The position numbers and the translations under genes are program-made. A stretch of DNA of 64,000 bases, from assembly GCA_033439685.1 (NCBI GenBank), contig JAUEDM010000008.1, positions 1,550,001-1,614,000 of the forward strand, in the 5' to 3' direction. This stretch comes from Apodospora peruviana (Eukaryota > Ascomycota > Sordariomycetes > Sordariales > Lasiosphaeriaceae). Under the pieces are notes generated by a model that ran no database searches, had not been told where the DNA came from, and was given only the letters and a program-made list of their open reading frames with translations. This document shows, in pieces, positions 9,807 through 23,200 of this stretch. The first letter of the stretch is position 1. The number at the start of each line of letters is the position of its first letter.

Positions 9807-12800
9807 TACGTCTGGACTCAATTATGTCTGAGGGTCGTGGGGGTTGGTTTCCAGACAGAGAAGTTGGCAGAGTAAAAGGTCATGTGGGCCACCTGCAAAC
9901 TGAGCGAGGTGTCAGTGCAGTGCGAGATCAAACCCCGAGAAGAGATGACGGGAGTCTGGAACCTGGTCTAATTACGAACTTAATTACATGTGGCATCATC
10001 TCCGAACCCGAACCATAGATGACAACGGAGAAAGCATTACCTACCTGTAGGTAGGCAAGTAAGCGCATATCATCACATCAACAATGTGCATCTGCAAGTA
10101 TGAGCCCATGGCTTGACGTCCGCGCATAGCATCGACCGCCCTCGCTCTTGGAAAAGAAACCCCAGTCGGCCGACCGACCCGCTGAAATGTAATCTCGCGA
10201 TACTCGACATCATCGTCTGCGCGAAAGGAGTGAAACTGGCGAATGATGAGTAGGCGGTGAGCATACGAGCTGTCGTTGTGCAACGGTGGCTTCAAACCCC
10301 CACGGGGTTTTCTCACTCTTTGCACTTTTCTTCTTTTCCTCCATCCTCCTTGCTCACTCATGACAGGTTGTCAGATGACTGAATTTCTGTCACCTTGAAC
10401 AGAAGTGGTCCAGTGGATGGAAGAGTTGTCCCTCTCTCTCCCCCGCCGCCAGCGTCAGGTTTGGCCCCCAAGGAGTATTCTGCATAGGTACCACAGATAA
10501 GATTTTCGGCCCTGCTCGGCTCCGCGGCACTCTCGCCGGAACTCTGCCGTAAAAACCGGAGCCGGCCGCTAGCTTGTCCGCATGCACTGCTGGTCACGTT
10601 GTGTCGCCGTTTCGTCGTTGCTGTTGTTGTCCGGGCTGAGCATTGAGCGTCAAGTCACCCGTCTAAGAAAGGTGGTTGTCCAAAAGGCCGACGTTTCGAC
10701 GTCCAACCGTTTGCCAACCAACAACCCAGAGACCGAGCTCATCACTGGCTTCCATTGTTGGCGTAAAAAGGTTCGGAGCGCTGCTGCGAGTGTGGTGCTG
10801 GGATCATTTGCACGTGGGAGCTTATTGCGTACAGCACGTTCTGTACTCCCTACATGCCTCTGAACAAACCGAACAATACAACGCCACAAAAAGCGTGATT
10901 CCGAACCAACAGCAAACCAGGGGAGGGGTGTGTGTTGTAAGTGTGTCTATTCTCACTTCTGACATGACAAGGTCGCCGCGTGTGCGCTGCTGCCGGAATT
11001 CGTTCCCCGGATGATCCTCATGGCGGGGAGGCGCTGAATGCTGACTGCAGAGACATGGAACAAACGCAGGAAAGAGAGGTGAGAACACCGACAACACTGC
11101 TGTGATGTTGCCTTATTGTGGCATCGCGTATGGGAATGTGGCATGGGAAATATCCTGACGATTGATAAGAAAGTTCCACCCCCCAACGTGCAGTCTGAGA
11201 GATTCTAGCAGCTATACGGATACTTGCTCGCATTCTCGCACTTCCCGACAACCGAGCGAAGCAATAGACGATGAACTGTCTGGGAGGCCATTGATGCGTG
11301 AATGCCAACAAGGGTGGACGACTGTTCGTGGACGTGGGGTGGTCTGTTGATGTCCAAGGCGGTCAGCGCCGGCGATGCAGCTGCTGGCTGACACCACGCA
11401 GAGCCCCAAACAGACTCGGATCGTGGGGCTCGGGAAGATGAGGAAGTGTTTGGACATCGAGACTGCAGATTCATGGGTGACTACGGAGTATTGCCTCGCA
11501 GCTGAGACCTCCTCTGCTGTAAATGGGTGTGAGATGGCTGACGGCGAACACTGTGATAACGTAACGAGTGGCCACAGCATCGCCAAGTACAGTTAGTGCC
11601 ATTCTTGGTGGTGTTGTTATCAGCACACCTCTGCTCAGTGCTGTCTCCCCAAACATCCAACAGCTCGTCGAGGAGTCGATGCGCTTACGCCCTGCAAACT
11701 GCCATATCCATCAGGAGCCATCAGTTCGCTGCTCTTGATCGAATCAAAGGCAAATACCAAAGACCACGCCAACGCGGGTCAACACGGCAAACTGACTAAG
11801 GCGGGGAGCCCACCAAGAGACCTCCGTCGAGGAACTTCGCGTCATCTCCGTCCGCTGTTGCATGTGGGGGTGATGCGAGTGATAAACATATCGAAAGGTA
11901 GTTACAACACCAACGGTCTTTGTGCACGCACCATCACCATTCCACCCCATTGTTTGCTGCAAACATGTCTCCGGGAGGGATATGCGAGATAGGAGTTTCG
12001 GCATCGAAGCACCGCACCCGCAGACCAGAACACACCATGTGCTGTAGCGGCGCGCACCCACTAGCTCCGCTCTCCTGACTCCCACCGGTGCAAGAAAGGA
12101 CCGAGATCGCAAGTGATGAGCCGAAACGGGGTGTCTTAACAGCGGTCATATAGCTCGGTGAACCAGGGGGTGCGGGCACGAACCATGGGACAAAAGAGGC
12201 TCGATGAAAGTGTGGGGTCTTAACGCGGCTCGCGTTAAAGATAGACGTGCAACCTCTAGGCTTTTGTCTTATACGACACCATGGGTAGGATGAACTCTCA
12301 CGATGACTACCCAAACTCTCTATAGTGGGCTGTTGCGTGATTCCCGCTTCCCATAAGGCACTATGTCGCAAACACGGACCTGCGAGCCGGTGATACCCAA
12401 GACTCGGATTTGGGTGAATGCCTGAAAAGCTGCCTTGATGTTTTAGGAAGGACGGAAGGGGTGTTATTGATGGTGACCTAGATGGGGAGTTGTGATGCCA
12501 GTGGAGGATCAGCTGTCTCGTCTTGTTGCTTGCCACAGACCCAAGAATTCGGTGCTGCCGAACTGAGATGAGGTAGACGTTAATGAACTGCTGGTTGGTC
12601 GTGATGTGCCGCGATCACGAGGACCACCACACTGAACTGCCACTGCAAAATCTCTGCACAGATGTCTCAGGCCAACAGGATGATCATATCGGTAGTACAT
12701 CACCTTGATGTCAATTTTCCAATAGAACCAAGAACCGAATATCATGTCGTGAGTGCGGAAATTGGACGTCGATATGGTCAAAAGTTGCATGGAACTCGTC

Positions 12801-15800
12801 AGCAATTTGCCGCGTAGTAACAGTCGCTTATACGGAATATCGTCATGAAACAAGTACCATCAACCCCAGTGGATAACATAAGGTGTGGCTCGCCGTGACC
12901 CGGACCAGAGGCAGAAGCCGAAATGTCATTGCATGTCGACGCATACACTCAAAATGCCTGACTACCTAACCTTTCCCTAGGTCTAGTGGAGGTACGTACT
13001 GGCGGTGGTATCGGTTCGGGAGGTGTGGTCGTTGTCATTATGCTGTCGCAGGATGGGCCACTGGTAAAGGAAGGGCCCGTTCAGGGCTACGCGCATCCAG
13101 AAGCGTCATTGTTGGTCCCTATATTGATCTCTTTAGGCGACAAGCACTCGCGAGTGCGTGCCACCCCGAAACAACCACTTTCGAGAGCCTGGGCCACGAA
13201 GCGGCGCTGCGGCAGACCTGCAGTTCAGCATCGCTTGAATGCAGCGGCCAAGGAGGGTAAGATAGTGTGGGGTCAGCCGTCGGTAAGAAAACACAGTTAG
13301 CGCATAGCAGTTTGGGGTGGAAGAAGGGGGGTCCTGAAGAACAATGGACCGTTCAAGATCATGAATGGAATATGACAATCTGGGACGGGAAGTATGGGTT
13401 TTCTGAAATACACCGAGGCGTGAGACAGAAGATTGGATGAAGTACCAGTACTGTCCGGGACAAGAAGAGGCAGACGATAGTCCGTACTTCGAATTAACTG
13501 GTCTCAGGATGGACGGGTCGGCACGGTTGAGCTTGGGCTGCTCCGCTTGGTGCGTCAGCCAATTGTGACACTGTCGAGAGTGCAACTAGAAACATGGAAG
13601 CGTCGAACCCGGACGTTGACCACCCCGGGGCTGTGGCATCGCTCGGGTAAACGGACTTGAAGAAACATGGAATCTTTTTGGTGACTCGTGGTTTGCAGTC
13701 GTGGTTACGGGCAGGCATTCCCAAGACATCGTAATGCTGTGGTTTATAGTGTAAGCTGCAGGCTTCTATTGTTATATTGCCCGGCAGGCAGCCTGAATGA
13801 CTGCCCCAGACCAAGAAAAACCAGGATAACGCTCGGGCGTGCTTGGTCCATCAATGTCGAGGGTCGAGATTGCCTGCATGAACCACAGTTCGGCTTCTGG
13901 AAGGATCGTCTCGGAGATATTCTCATACACGCTACCGCAATGCCGTGAGGCCACAGGCATCAATCTATCCGAACTCATGGCGGCCCGCTCTCGACGGGTT
14001 TGGTGGAGCTGAAGGAGTTCGTCTCCCCGAAGTCTGCAACAAGATATCGATCGTTGCAACTGGAAACAGCGGCAAGTGAGGGGCAATCTCTCTGCCGTTC
14101 GTAGGGCCCCGAGGGGTTCATTAGCGATGCTGCAGGGAACTGTAATCAGGTGATTGCAAGACCACGTCGATCGCGGCCCAACATCGACCAACTGCACTAT
14201 GTGTGCACTTTGCAGTTGCGCTTGTGGGTTTGGGCATGTGAAAGTGATACTGAAGCGCTTGCGAACGGGTCATGCCGCTATCTTTGAGACGGCATTTCGA
14301 GGGAAGGACCAGGAGAGCTTCGGGGTGGAGAAATCAAGAGTCTCACGCCATTGAGACAGGACATGCTGATGGTGGCGATGCTCTGTCGGATTGCCATTGG
14401 CCGTTCTGACACTTCCTGTTGTGTGGTCTTACCGCGCCTCGGGGCATCGTTGGTTGTCAGGCTTCCATTGACGAGCTCGGGAACCACAGCTCCAAAGGTT
14501 GGATAGAACAACAACATCTGGTCATGCTATTGTAACCCCTCATCGGTGAATGCAGTTCCCAACCGAGAAGGTGCTCCTGTTTGAGAGATACATGTCTTGA
14601 ACGTCGGGTACCTGGGTCGGGTAGGTATCGGGGTTGTCTGGCTCCGTTTCGTGAGACGGACCGGGAATTGAAGGAGGCAGAGACATACCAGGGCGACCTA
14701 GCAAACAACTTGGAAGGGTCGGGGAGAATCAAAATATTTTCATATCCAAACAAAAGACCATCTATAGACCTTATAGGATGCAGGGATCTTTGTGAGTAGG
14801 ACTCTGCAGTGAGATAAGGGCGGTATATGTGGATGTTAGACGACTTTTGGAGTTGGCGGACAACGATGCACTGAAATCGATGTTCAACGAAGAAAGAACG
14901 CGAGATGGAGGGGCACGCACGCCCCGGGTCGGGCACTCCCGACTCCCGACTCCGTTCTTCGACGTGGACCCCACTTCCCCAGTACGGATTATGGGTGTTT
15001 TTAACATTGCCTTCCACAACGGGCAGCCACCGACGATGGACGAAACGGCCAGAACGGCCAAAATTTACAGCACGGGTCCACGGGTCGGCGGTTCTATCAA
15101 TATCCAATGGAATCGACGATCAAGGTCTCGACATGCAGACCGGCATCCATTTCTCCTCTCTGAATCTCACCTCGTAAGCAGCCACACAGCCACACTCGAT
15201 CCCGTCGTCGGCCCGGACCCTCGGCCGCATGGCATCGGCTGTGTCTGGATTCCGGGTGCTCTGGTTTCTTCAGCAAGCTCCAGCTGACAGTGGAATCGCC
15301 TCGCTTCCACTCTGCTCTCTTTTTTGGGTTACACAACCTCCACGAATTCCCCCAAATGAAGACGAATTGCACCAGAAGGGATGGGATGGGTTCAAGAGAT
15401 CCAAGACGCAACACCGAACTAGTGGGACATGTCAACCATCCGACCTGACTTCCATGTTATCACAGCTTCCACCTCACCCGGACTCGCCGTTTCCTTTTTT
15501 CATCTCCTCCACTGCCGCCAGCCAGGCCACACTTGGTTAAATCGACGATAATAAAAAACACGCAAGCACCCGGCGTTTGCACCAAGAGCAAGCAAACTAG
15601 AACTATGGGCAACTGCAGCGCTGACTGCCACACCCCACTAGTACTGCCGTTCAAGCCGTTTTGGCTTGCATCTCGGAACTCACGACCGCCTGTCTTGGTC
15701 CTGATTCCTGATTCCAGAAGGCTGTCTGCAGGTATGGAACAGAACCAGAATCAGAGCCCATCTCAATTCAACCATCCCGCTTGTTAGATTGACCGGTGAA

Positions 15801-18800
15801 TAGCCAAGCCGAATGCTGCTTGCTTTCGGCCGCAGCCTCCACGGAGGTGCGACAAGACCAACGCCGGCTTCTCGCGATAGCATTGCCCGACTCTGCCCTT
15901 GTGGTTACGCTTGCCTGCGGCACGCCGATACCGACAAGGGCCTCAGCAAAGCCCGCCCATACTCTTGTCCAAGTCAGATGCTATCTTGGCTGCTCGTCCC
16001 GTCGCGAGCCCGCCCACCGACAACACCATCATGACTGCAAAGCGTTGGAAAGGTAACGACAATATAGAATATCTGCGGGCACAGCTGAGGTGAGACGGAC
16101 CATTTGCATTGGACCAGAATACCCTCTCAGTTTTCCTACCAATCGTCTACAGCCCCGCTGCGGGATGTCGAGTTGCAGAGTGTAATCTGGCATCACGATA
16201 CGGTGATGCGAGGGTCAGCTATCGAAACATGCGTCGTCAGCCTTCCAACGACGACACGCTGTTGAGCTTCTTACACGTCCATACAATGTGCGCAGTTGGT
16301 CGTGTCACGGCCGTCCCTCCACACTGCCTCCCGTCCTTAGTTGTACAGCAGTCCTTGCCCACGGCAGTCAGCAAGAATTTCTGATCACGATCGGTAATCA
16401 CAACTTGTGAGCCTGCCAGGGAAAGGGGTGCGATGCACGACATGACCTGCGGACCGCAGACGGAGTCGTTGACTGGTTTACGATCCTGCTCTTCCTGTAT
16501 ACCCTGGCAGGTTGTTGCTAGCCCACACCGACACATACAATTTTGACGATCCTTCCAAACGGCTAGTCAACATCAAGGCCGGACGTTGGCAGAGCACATC
16601 AATAATATGTCGAAGCGTGGCACTTTACACGTCTGTCGCGGAAGCCGCTCACACCTAATTGGTCCTTAGATCCGATCTCTGTCGATATCCTGGATGTACG
16701 CCCCTGTGCTACACGCCCATTCTCGAGGTACACCAGGATCTCAAAACTTTTCGACGCAACGTCATAACGAAGCATATGCCGTGCCAGTGTGGTTAGAAGC
16801 ATTGCTGCCCTGTGCTTCGTAACCTGGAAATAGAGTCAATTATCGCCGACTTCCCATTCAGGGCTTAGATTGTACGTTCAATGTGGCGCTGTGGAACACC
16901 ACCAGCAGCGCAATGGATCGATCGCCAATGGCTTATGCGTGGTGCCTGACGGTCCTTTGAGGTGCGATTCGAGAATTCAAGAGGCATAACCGGTATCCCG
17001 CCGAACTTTTGACATGTGGTTGCCGCCAACTCAACCGAAGCGGGATGACCTGGCTTTGCATCTGGTCTTGCATCCATCGTCCGCTCTTAATGCCTCTGGG
17101 GTGTTATGCAACCGAAGACAAGGACGAAACAAACCTGCTCAACAGCCCCGGACTGACGACGGTTGACAAGGTTCACGCCGGGCGTCCATACATTTGAGCC
17201 ACTGCAGTGGCATGGTGAAGGCCGAGGCTGCAAGGGGCATCTCTTTTCCGCTTATCGCTTGTCATCCCCCGTGATGCTTGTGATGGCGGCCGTCATGGAC
17301 CGAGCGAATAAAAATAATAATGAAAATTGACATTATCTTTCAGATGTGAGCCACCATGCATATCGGAGCCAACCATTCCAGTCAGATGAAGTCGTCGGCT
17401 TGCAGAGAACAGAACCCTGGTGTATTCCTCGGCGTCAGTCACGAAGAATCGCGCCATTTTTCGTTTCTCAACAAGAGTACAGAGAAACTAACACCATTCA
17501 GTCAGTTTTCAGTCCACCCCTCCCTCCCTTGCGAAGTGCCTCTGACGAATTCCCACGGAAGACCGAGATGGGAAACAGGATTTCCAGTCAGATTGGGTGT
17601 CAACAACCATCATGACATGTCTCCCGAGGTTGATGGTATAACGTACTAACGAAGTAAGTAAGATTTGATCTGATTATCTCCCCCACAAAGCCTCACAATG
17701 AACCCCTGTCCGTCTCTGCGCGGGTCTCACCTCCCTTCGAAACCCCCACCACGACTCGTGTTTTTACTTCAATTTGAGGCTTCCTGGCGGTGTCGGAAGA
17801 GTGACATCCATCATCGCCAGTCAGTCACCGCCTTTCGAAGATAACTGCTTAACTGAGCAGCTGAGGTACCTATGAACTTGGATACAGAGTAATAACCACT
17901 CAACACACCATCAGCCTGTTAAAATCGCGTGTCTGGGTGAGGGCGTCTTCCAACTGACCTGCTGGTGCTGCCGGCATTTGCATTAGCCGGCCAAGAAGTA
18001 CTGTACCGTACCTACCGAGGTAAGTACTCTTAACACCAGTTTTACACACCAACAGGGTCGCATCGGGGCTTTTGCTGCTGTTAGACCAGACGATGCTACC
18101 TAAGATAACCTCACCTTGTCGGAGACGAGCGCCGCCATGCAGTGAAATTACCATCAGAAATGTGGGTGTTGGTGTTGGCGATGAACATCTGCGTAGCTTG
18201 GGGAAGTTGGCAGCAGCGCGCATGGTTTATCGATCTGCCGTTACGACCAACTTCGTGACTTGTATACTACCGGACCTTTGCCCGGGCAGGCGGTTCCGTT
18301 CTGTCGGTGCCAGCAGGCCGCGTCGCTTCGCGGAGGTATATGTCATGTACTGTAACTGTACGGATTCGTTTCGAGTGAGAGCTTGATACTACCTTGCCTT
18401 GTGCTGTGTTTGTCAGTTTAGAGACAAGGAGTAAGGCAAAATATCCCTCATCTTGTCCTAGCAACTTCTCCCACCCCCCTTTATTCCTTAATTACCACCA
18501 CCAGCCAGCAGCAGCAACAGCGTGTGGGAAGTTTTGGTATTATCACTAAAGGACCTAAGAAAGCATGGTGATAGAAGATCCAGTACTTTGCTTTCCCCCC
18601 TCCCCTTCTCCCCATTGTTCAACATACTGACATAATGGCCATTGTTCATGGTCATTTCTATTGTGTAGTATTGTTACATGAGTCCCCTCCGCCGATCCCC
18701 CAATTTTGGTGCTTGTTCCTCCCACTCCACATCTTCTTTCTTTACTTACGAAACTCCTACCCAAAAGGGTGATTGCGCCATTGCTTCGGTTGACCGTTTC

Positions 18801-19559
18801 TGGTCAAAGATGGCGGCTCTCCCTTCCCCTCGGCGCAAACAATAACCATTGCTTTTTGCCCTACCTAGGTGACAGGTGACCGGTCTCTTTTCCTTGCACT
18901 GAGGGGCCGTATGATCACGTTTTACTGGGGCTTGCTTGCAGCTTGAAGCTATTGCAAAGCAGTTGGGGGTTTTACCCCTCTCCCCTCTTCAAGAAGCGGA
19001 GGGCTAGTATCACGAGACCGGGCAAGTCACTTCACAACCGTGTTGCAGAGTCAATTGTGTCAGTTAATGAATGACAAAAATAGGTAGTTCATGTTAAGTC
19101 TTTGCAAATGTTGTTATATAGTTTGTCTCAGAAAGTGTGAACCCTGTTGTTTCTATCCCATCCAAAAATATTTACCCAGTTCTATATGTACCCTGAATGC
19201 AATTCCGAGCTTGGCCCCCGCGGTTGTAAAACAGTGGTGGGGTCCCAACCCCCACCACCGCTAGGTACAGCGACCTGTCAAACAACCCGAGAACTGACAC
19301 CCCTCCACGTGCCCTCTAAAAGCCCCCCCCCCGCCCCCAAAAAGAAAAAAAAAGGTATCGACGATGAATGATGAAATGCTTCCACCAAAAAAAAAGGACA
19401 AAAACTCCAAATGCTCCGTCCGGCCAGTCCATCCAGTTCCGTCCAGGTTCGCACCTGTTTCCCAAAAACCGAGTGTAGAAAATAAATGCAAAACAAGACA
19501 AAAAAGCCCCAGGCCTTTTTGTTGGTGGTATCAATTCCCTCTTTCTCTCCTTCTCTCCC

Positions 19560-19620
19560 TTGAGACGCCAAGACGACAACGACAACAACAACGACAGCAA
19601 GAAGCAACGAAGAAAAAGGA
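19560..19620 (+). repeat. Imperfect (ACA/ACG)n trinucleotide tract
   Basis: Runs of ACGACAACGACAACAACAAC type. It lies in noncoding DNA, so it is not a polyglutamine-coding repeat as far as I can tell. Confidence 0.6.
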
Positions 19621-20169
19621 GCGAAGCTCCCCCAGGGCAGGTTGCGTGGTTGCTTTTTCGGCGCGCTTTTGCGTTTGCGTGCGTAACATGTTGGCTAACC
19701 GGGCTTGACCCCCACCTCAGCTAGTACTGGTAAGTACCAAGCCACTAAGACCCAAGGGGCGGGGGTTTTGAGCTGTCAACCATTGTCATGGAAGACGAAT
19801 GGACGGGAGGGCGCGAGACGAGACGGTAAAGGATGATGACGTTTGACTGTTTGGTGGTTGAAGGTTACTTTTTTGTTCGTTTTAAGTCTTCTTGGTACCT
19901 CGGGTTTCTTTGGCGCCGGTGGTGGTTTGCTCGTGTTGCTTTGTGCCCACGTGGAACCTCAATGGACATCACAGCAAACATTGTCCGAGGTGGCTGATGA
20001 CTGCCACGACTGGTATCATGGATTTGGCTGGGCTCGGTTTTTGCGGCTCGACGACGGTTTCTCATGCGTAGCCGGGCTGCCTGCTGCTACCGTTATGCCC
20101 CGTTCGAATCGGCCGTGTCATGTCGTGCGAAGTCTCGTCCCTGTCCTTTCCCGTCGTCTCATGGTGCAC

Positions 20170-20222
20170 AAAAGTCGTTGTTATTGTTGTTGCCGTTGCC
20201 GTCGTCGTTGTTGTCAAGTCGT
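20170..20222 (+). repeat. Imperfect (GTT/GTC)n trinucleotide tract
   Basis: Repeats of GTTGTTATTGTTGTTGCC type in the gene-poor stretch. It is roughly the reverse complement in character of the ACA tract 0.6 kb upstream. Confidence 0.6.
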
Positions 20223-23200
20223 CCCACCACGGCATTCGTCTGTCTGCCCTCATGCCCCGGAGTCGTGTCGTGTCATGGCTGATGCCAGTCTGTCCTCTCT
20301 ATCGTAGCTGCTCAGTGGCAAAGTAGTGATGGGCAGACTGCTAACTCCTCCTCCACCTGCTCCCCGCGTGTTTATGGTGAAGCCATGTTAGTAGGTCTGC
20401 TGCTTGTTGGAGCGCTTGATCATGTTCTCCCACGGGGTATGTGGTTTCGGCTTGCACTCGCCTATATTGTTTGTATGTCAGTAATCAGATGCGCAGATAA
20501 GATGGCGTGGGAGGTGGGAGTGGTGTGCCTGCGAGCGAGTGTGGGGTGGAGGGATAAAGTTAAGATGGCTGCAGGAGGACGTCGAGCACATACCGCACTG
20601 CTCTTCTGCCCTGTTTTTGAATGTGTGTTAGCTGCTGTGTCTTATGCCATTGAAGGAAAGTCTTTCTTACCTGTACTCAAAGTGTGTTACGTTGGGTTGG
20701 CACCTCTTGTGGGTCATGGTATAGTCCCGGCACCATTTGGACGCGATCCATCGAAAGTGGCCGCATGAGTACTCTCTTTGGGTATAATCACACATGTTGC
20801 CTGAGTTTGTGTATGTGTGTTGAGTATCGGTGGAAGTCACAATGATATATGCACGAGGCAGCGAGACAAGTCTTGGCTAGCAGAGGTGCAGGAGGGCGAT
20901 GATGTATGAGATGCAGAGCCAAGAGCTGAGGTTAGGTAAGGCTGGAGTCGTACTGTGTCTTTGGGACTTTGTTGATGGTAGGTGTAAGCTGTGGGGAGCA
21001 GGATCACTGATCTTGGTGGACTAGAGAGACGCCGAAGACGGGTGGGCATGACGTTGTATTTAAGCTCTGGTTATCATGGAAGCCAGTCCAACAAGAGAAG
21101 CAGCCAAAGGAAAGAGAAGGAGTTGTCGCCGTGCTGGTTGGGAGCACCAGGAACCCATGCCGGAGCTTCATGCAGACCAGACCTGTCGACAGGACAGGCT
21201 TGGGGTCGGGAAATACCACTAGCAAGTACAGTACAAGGACTTGACTTGGGAAGCTTCCATGGGAAGGTCGTCCACACCCCCATGCTCAGGACCAGGGGTG
21301 ACAAAGCACAGGGATGCTCTGGCAAGCCAGGCCGAGAGAGAGGGGTGTGAACAGTGAAAGTGCAGGGATTGTGGAAGCATTAGCGCAGAAGGGTGGAAGG
21401 GGTCGAAGCTCCAAATTCGGACGAAGGCCCAGAACTAACTTCAGCAAGGGGAGAGGAGGAACGGGTGACGGGAGAAGTGTTGGAAATGGACGGTGTTTGA
21501 CATTGAAGTGCGTCCGTTCTCTGGGCACGGAAGGCCTGCTGAGCCTGGTTCAGACTAAACCTAGAAGGGCATCTTGAGCAGCTCAGGCACCGAAAGTTGT
21601 TGGAGATGCAAAGCGGCTCAAGTTGCAAAGGGGTCACATTGGTGTGGATTAGGTTTGTTGCAGTGAACTGCCGAAATATGCTTTCTGGAACCTCTCCGTG
21701 TCCTCTTATGGAGCTCTTTTCCACAGGCTATACAGTAGAGACGTTATTTAAAGGCCTCGGGTCCAATGGATGGCAAATGGCAAAGGGCCGCAACGGCGCT
21801 AAAACCCGTCGGGTCCCGAAAGCCGTTAGTCGGTCTCGTGTGCGGTGTGCCCCCGGTGTCTGACATGGGCGCCGTCGCCATGACATTCTGATTCTCCATG
21901 TTTCTCAGCTCTCATCTTTTCATTTTTACTGTCATTGATATCCAATCTCAGCGCTCAGGGTCAGAGCGTGCGCTTGTACACTTTTTTCGAGGCAATCACC
22001 ATGTGGCAAAACACGCAGCTGGCGAACAGTCCGAGGTGCCCCGGCAGCTGGCTGTGAATGCGGATGGGGTGGTTGTGCTCACCATGGCCAGTTGGGCTTC
22101 CTTTTTGCCCAAGCCACTTTGACGTGATGTGGGCGATAGATCAGATCGTTTCACACACTTTGACACCTCAGTTCGGGCAACGGCAGAGCATGCCGTGAGG
22201 TGTGGAAGGGCGGAAGCTGGGCTCTCCGTTTCGAATTGGTGGACGTTGCTGTGCGGTCAACCTGCCGCTGCCACCTCAGGCTGCTCTGGACGATGCCAGG
22301 TGGGACGCTAAAATTGTTAACGGACCGTTAGAACGGTTGGTCCTCCAGCTGTCTCGAAGGCTTGGCTGAGGTACCCACTACCATCACACGCTGTACCGTC
22401 ATAATGCCTCCATCTTCGCAAAAAAAAAAAAATCAGCTGTCGTGTGCCCATTAACGCCGTCGTACGAAACGTATACGTATCAACCATCGCCCACGCGGCC
22501 CAATAGCCACCCAAGCGGGATCGTGATGGCGATTCGAGTCTCTCGCCTCACAATACTCAACTGGCGTCGGCGTCTTCCCAATTGCATCCATCCATGCCGT
22601 GCATACCCTCGGGTATTACAAGTCTCGAGTATCCGCTCCGGAGCGAGACTAATAAAATCTGCGAGGCTATAATCGGCATCCGGAATTTCCATTGGTTGGA
22701 GCGCGAATCTCGTTGCCTACTCAGAGAGAGCAATGCAATCTCGTTATGTCTTTCTTTCAATTCACTATCATGTGCTGGACCAAGGTGTCAGTGCGTGATC
22801 ATCAAGTTTCACTACCTGTCCAGCTGCGCTACTACTAGTTTGCAGATACAATATGCCAGATGAGCTCGGCGGCTCTACCTCCATTGTAGTGCATGTGTCT
22901 ACACGGAAATATAACCCAACTTTCTTGGGAGCGAACTCAGCCGAGATTGACAAGTGTTGCAGTACCGACTGCAAGGCCGTTGATGCAACCTGGTGCAACC
23001 CACACCGGTGAATCGTCTGAAGCCCTCGAGATGGCCAGCAACGCAACGCTTTGGCCGGTAGCGACACCCATCTGCTGCAGATCACGCCTACCCATTGCGT
23101 CTTCTCCGGCCGGCTTCCCATTTTACCTAAGGCGATCAAGGATCCCTCGTGCGTTGTGGGGTATCTCATGCGATGCGCCTTGCGATGATGCTCCATCAGA

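Noticed and set aside
12509..12853. Possible F-box-like relic on the minus strand (ADEFHATFDHIDVQFPHS in a shifted frame)
   Set aside because: One short suggestive patch, broken by stops on both sides; not enough to annotate.
13585..13620. tRNA B-box-like GGGTTCGAC on the minus strand
   Set aside because: Flanks cannot form a TPsiC stem or acceptor stem; no tRNA gene could be folded anywhere I checked.
14457..15107. 216-codon minus-strand ORF
   Set aside because: No family resemblance; codon content looks like chance open frame in GC-balanced DNA.
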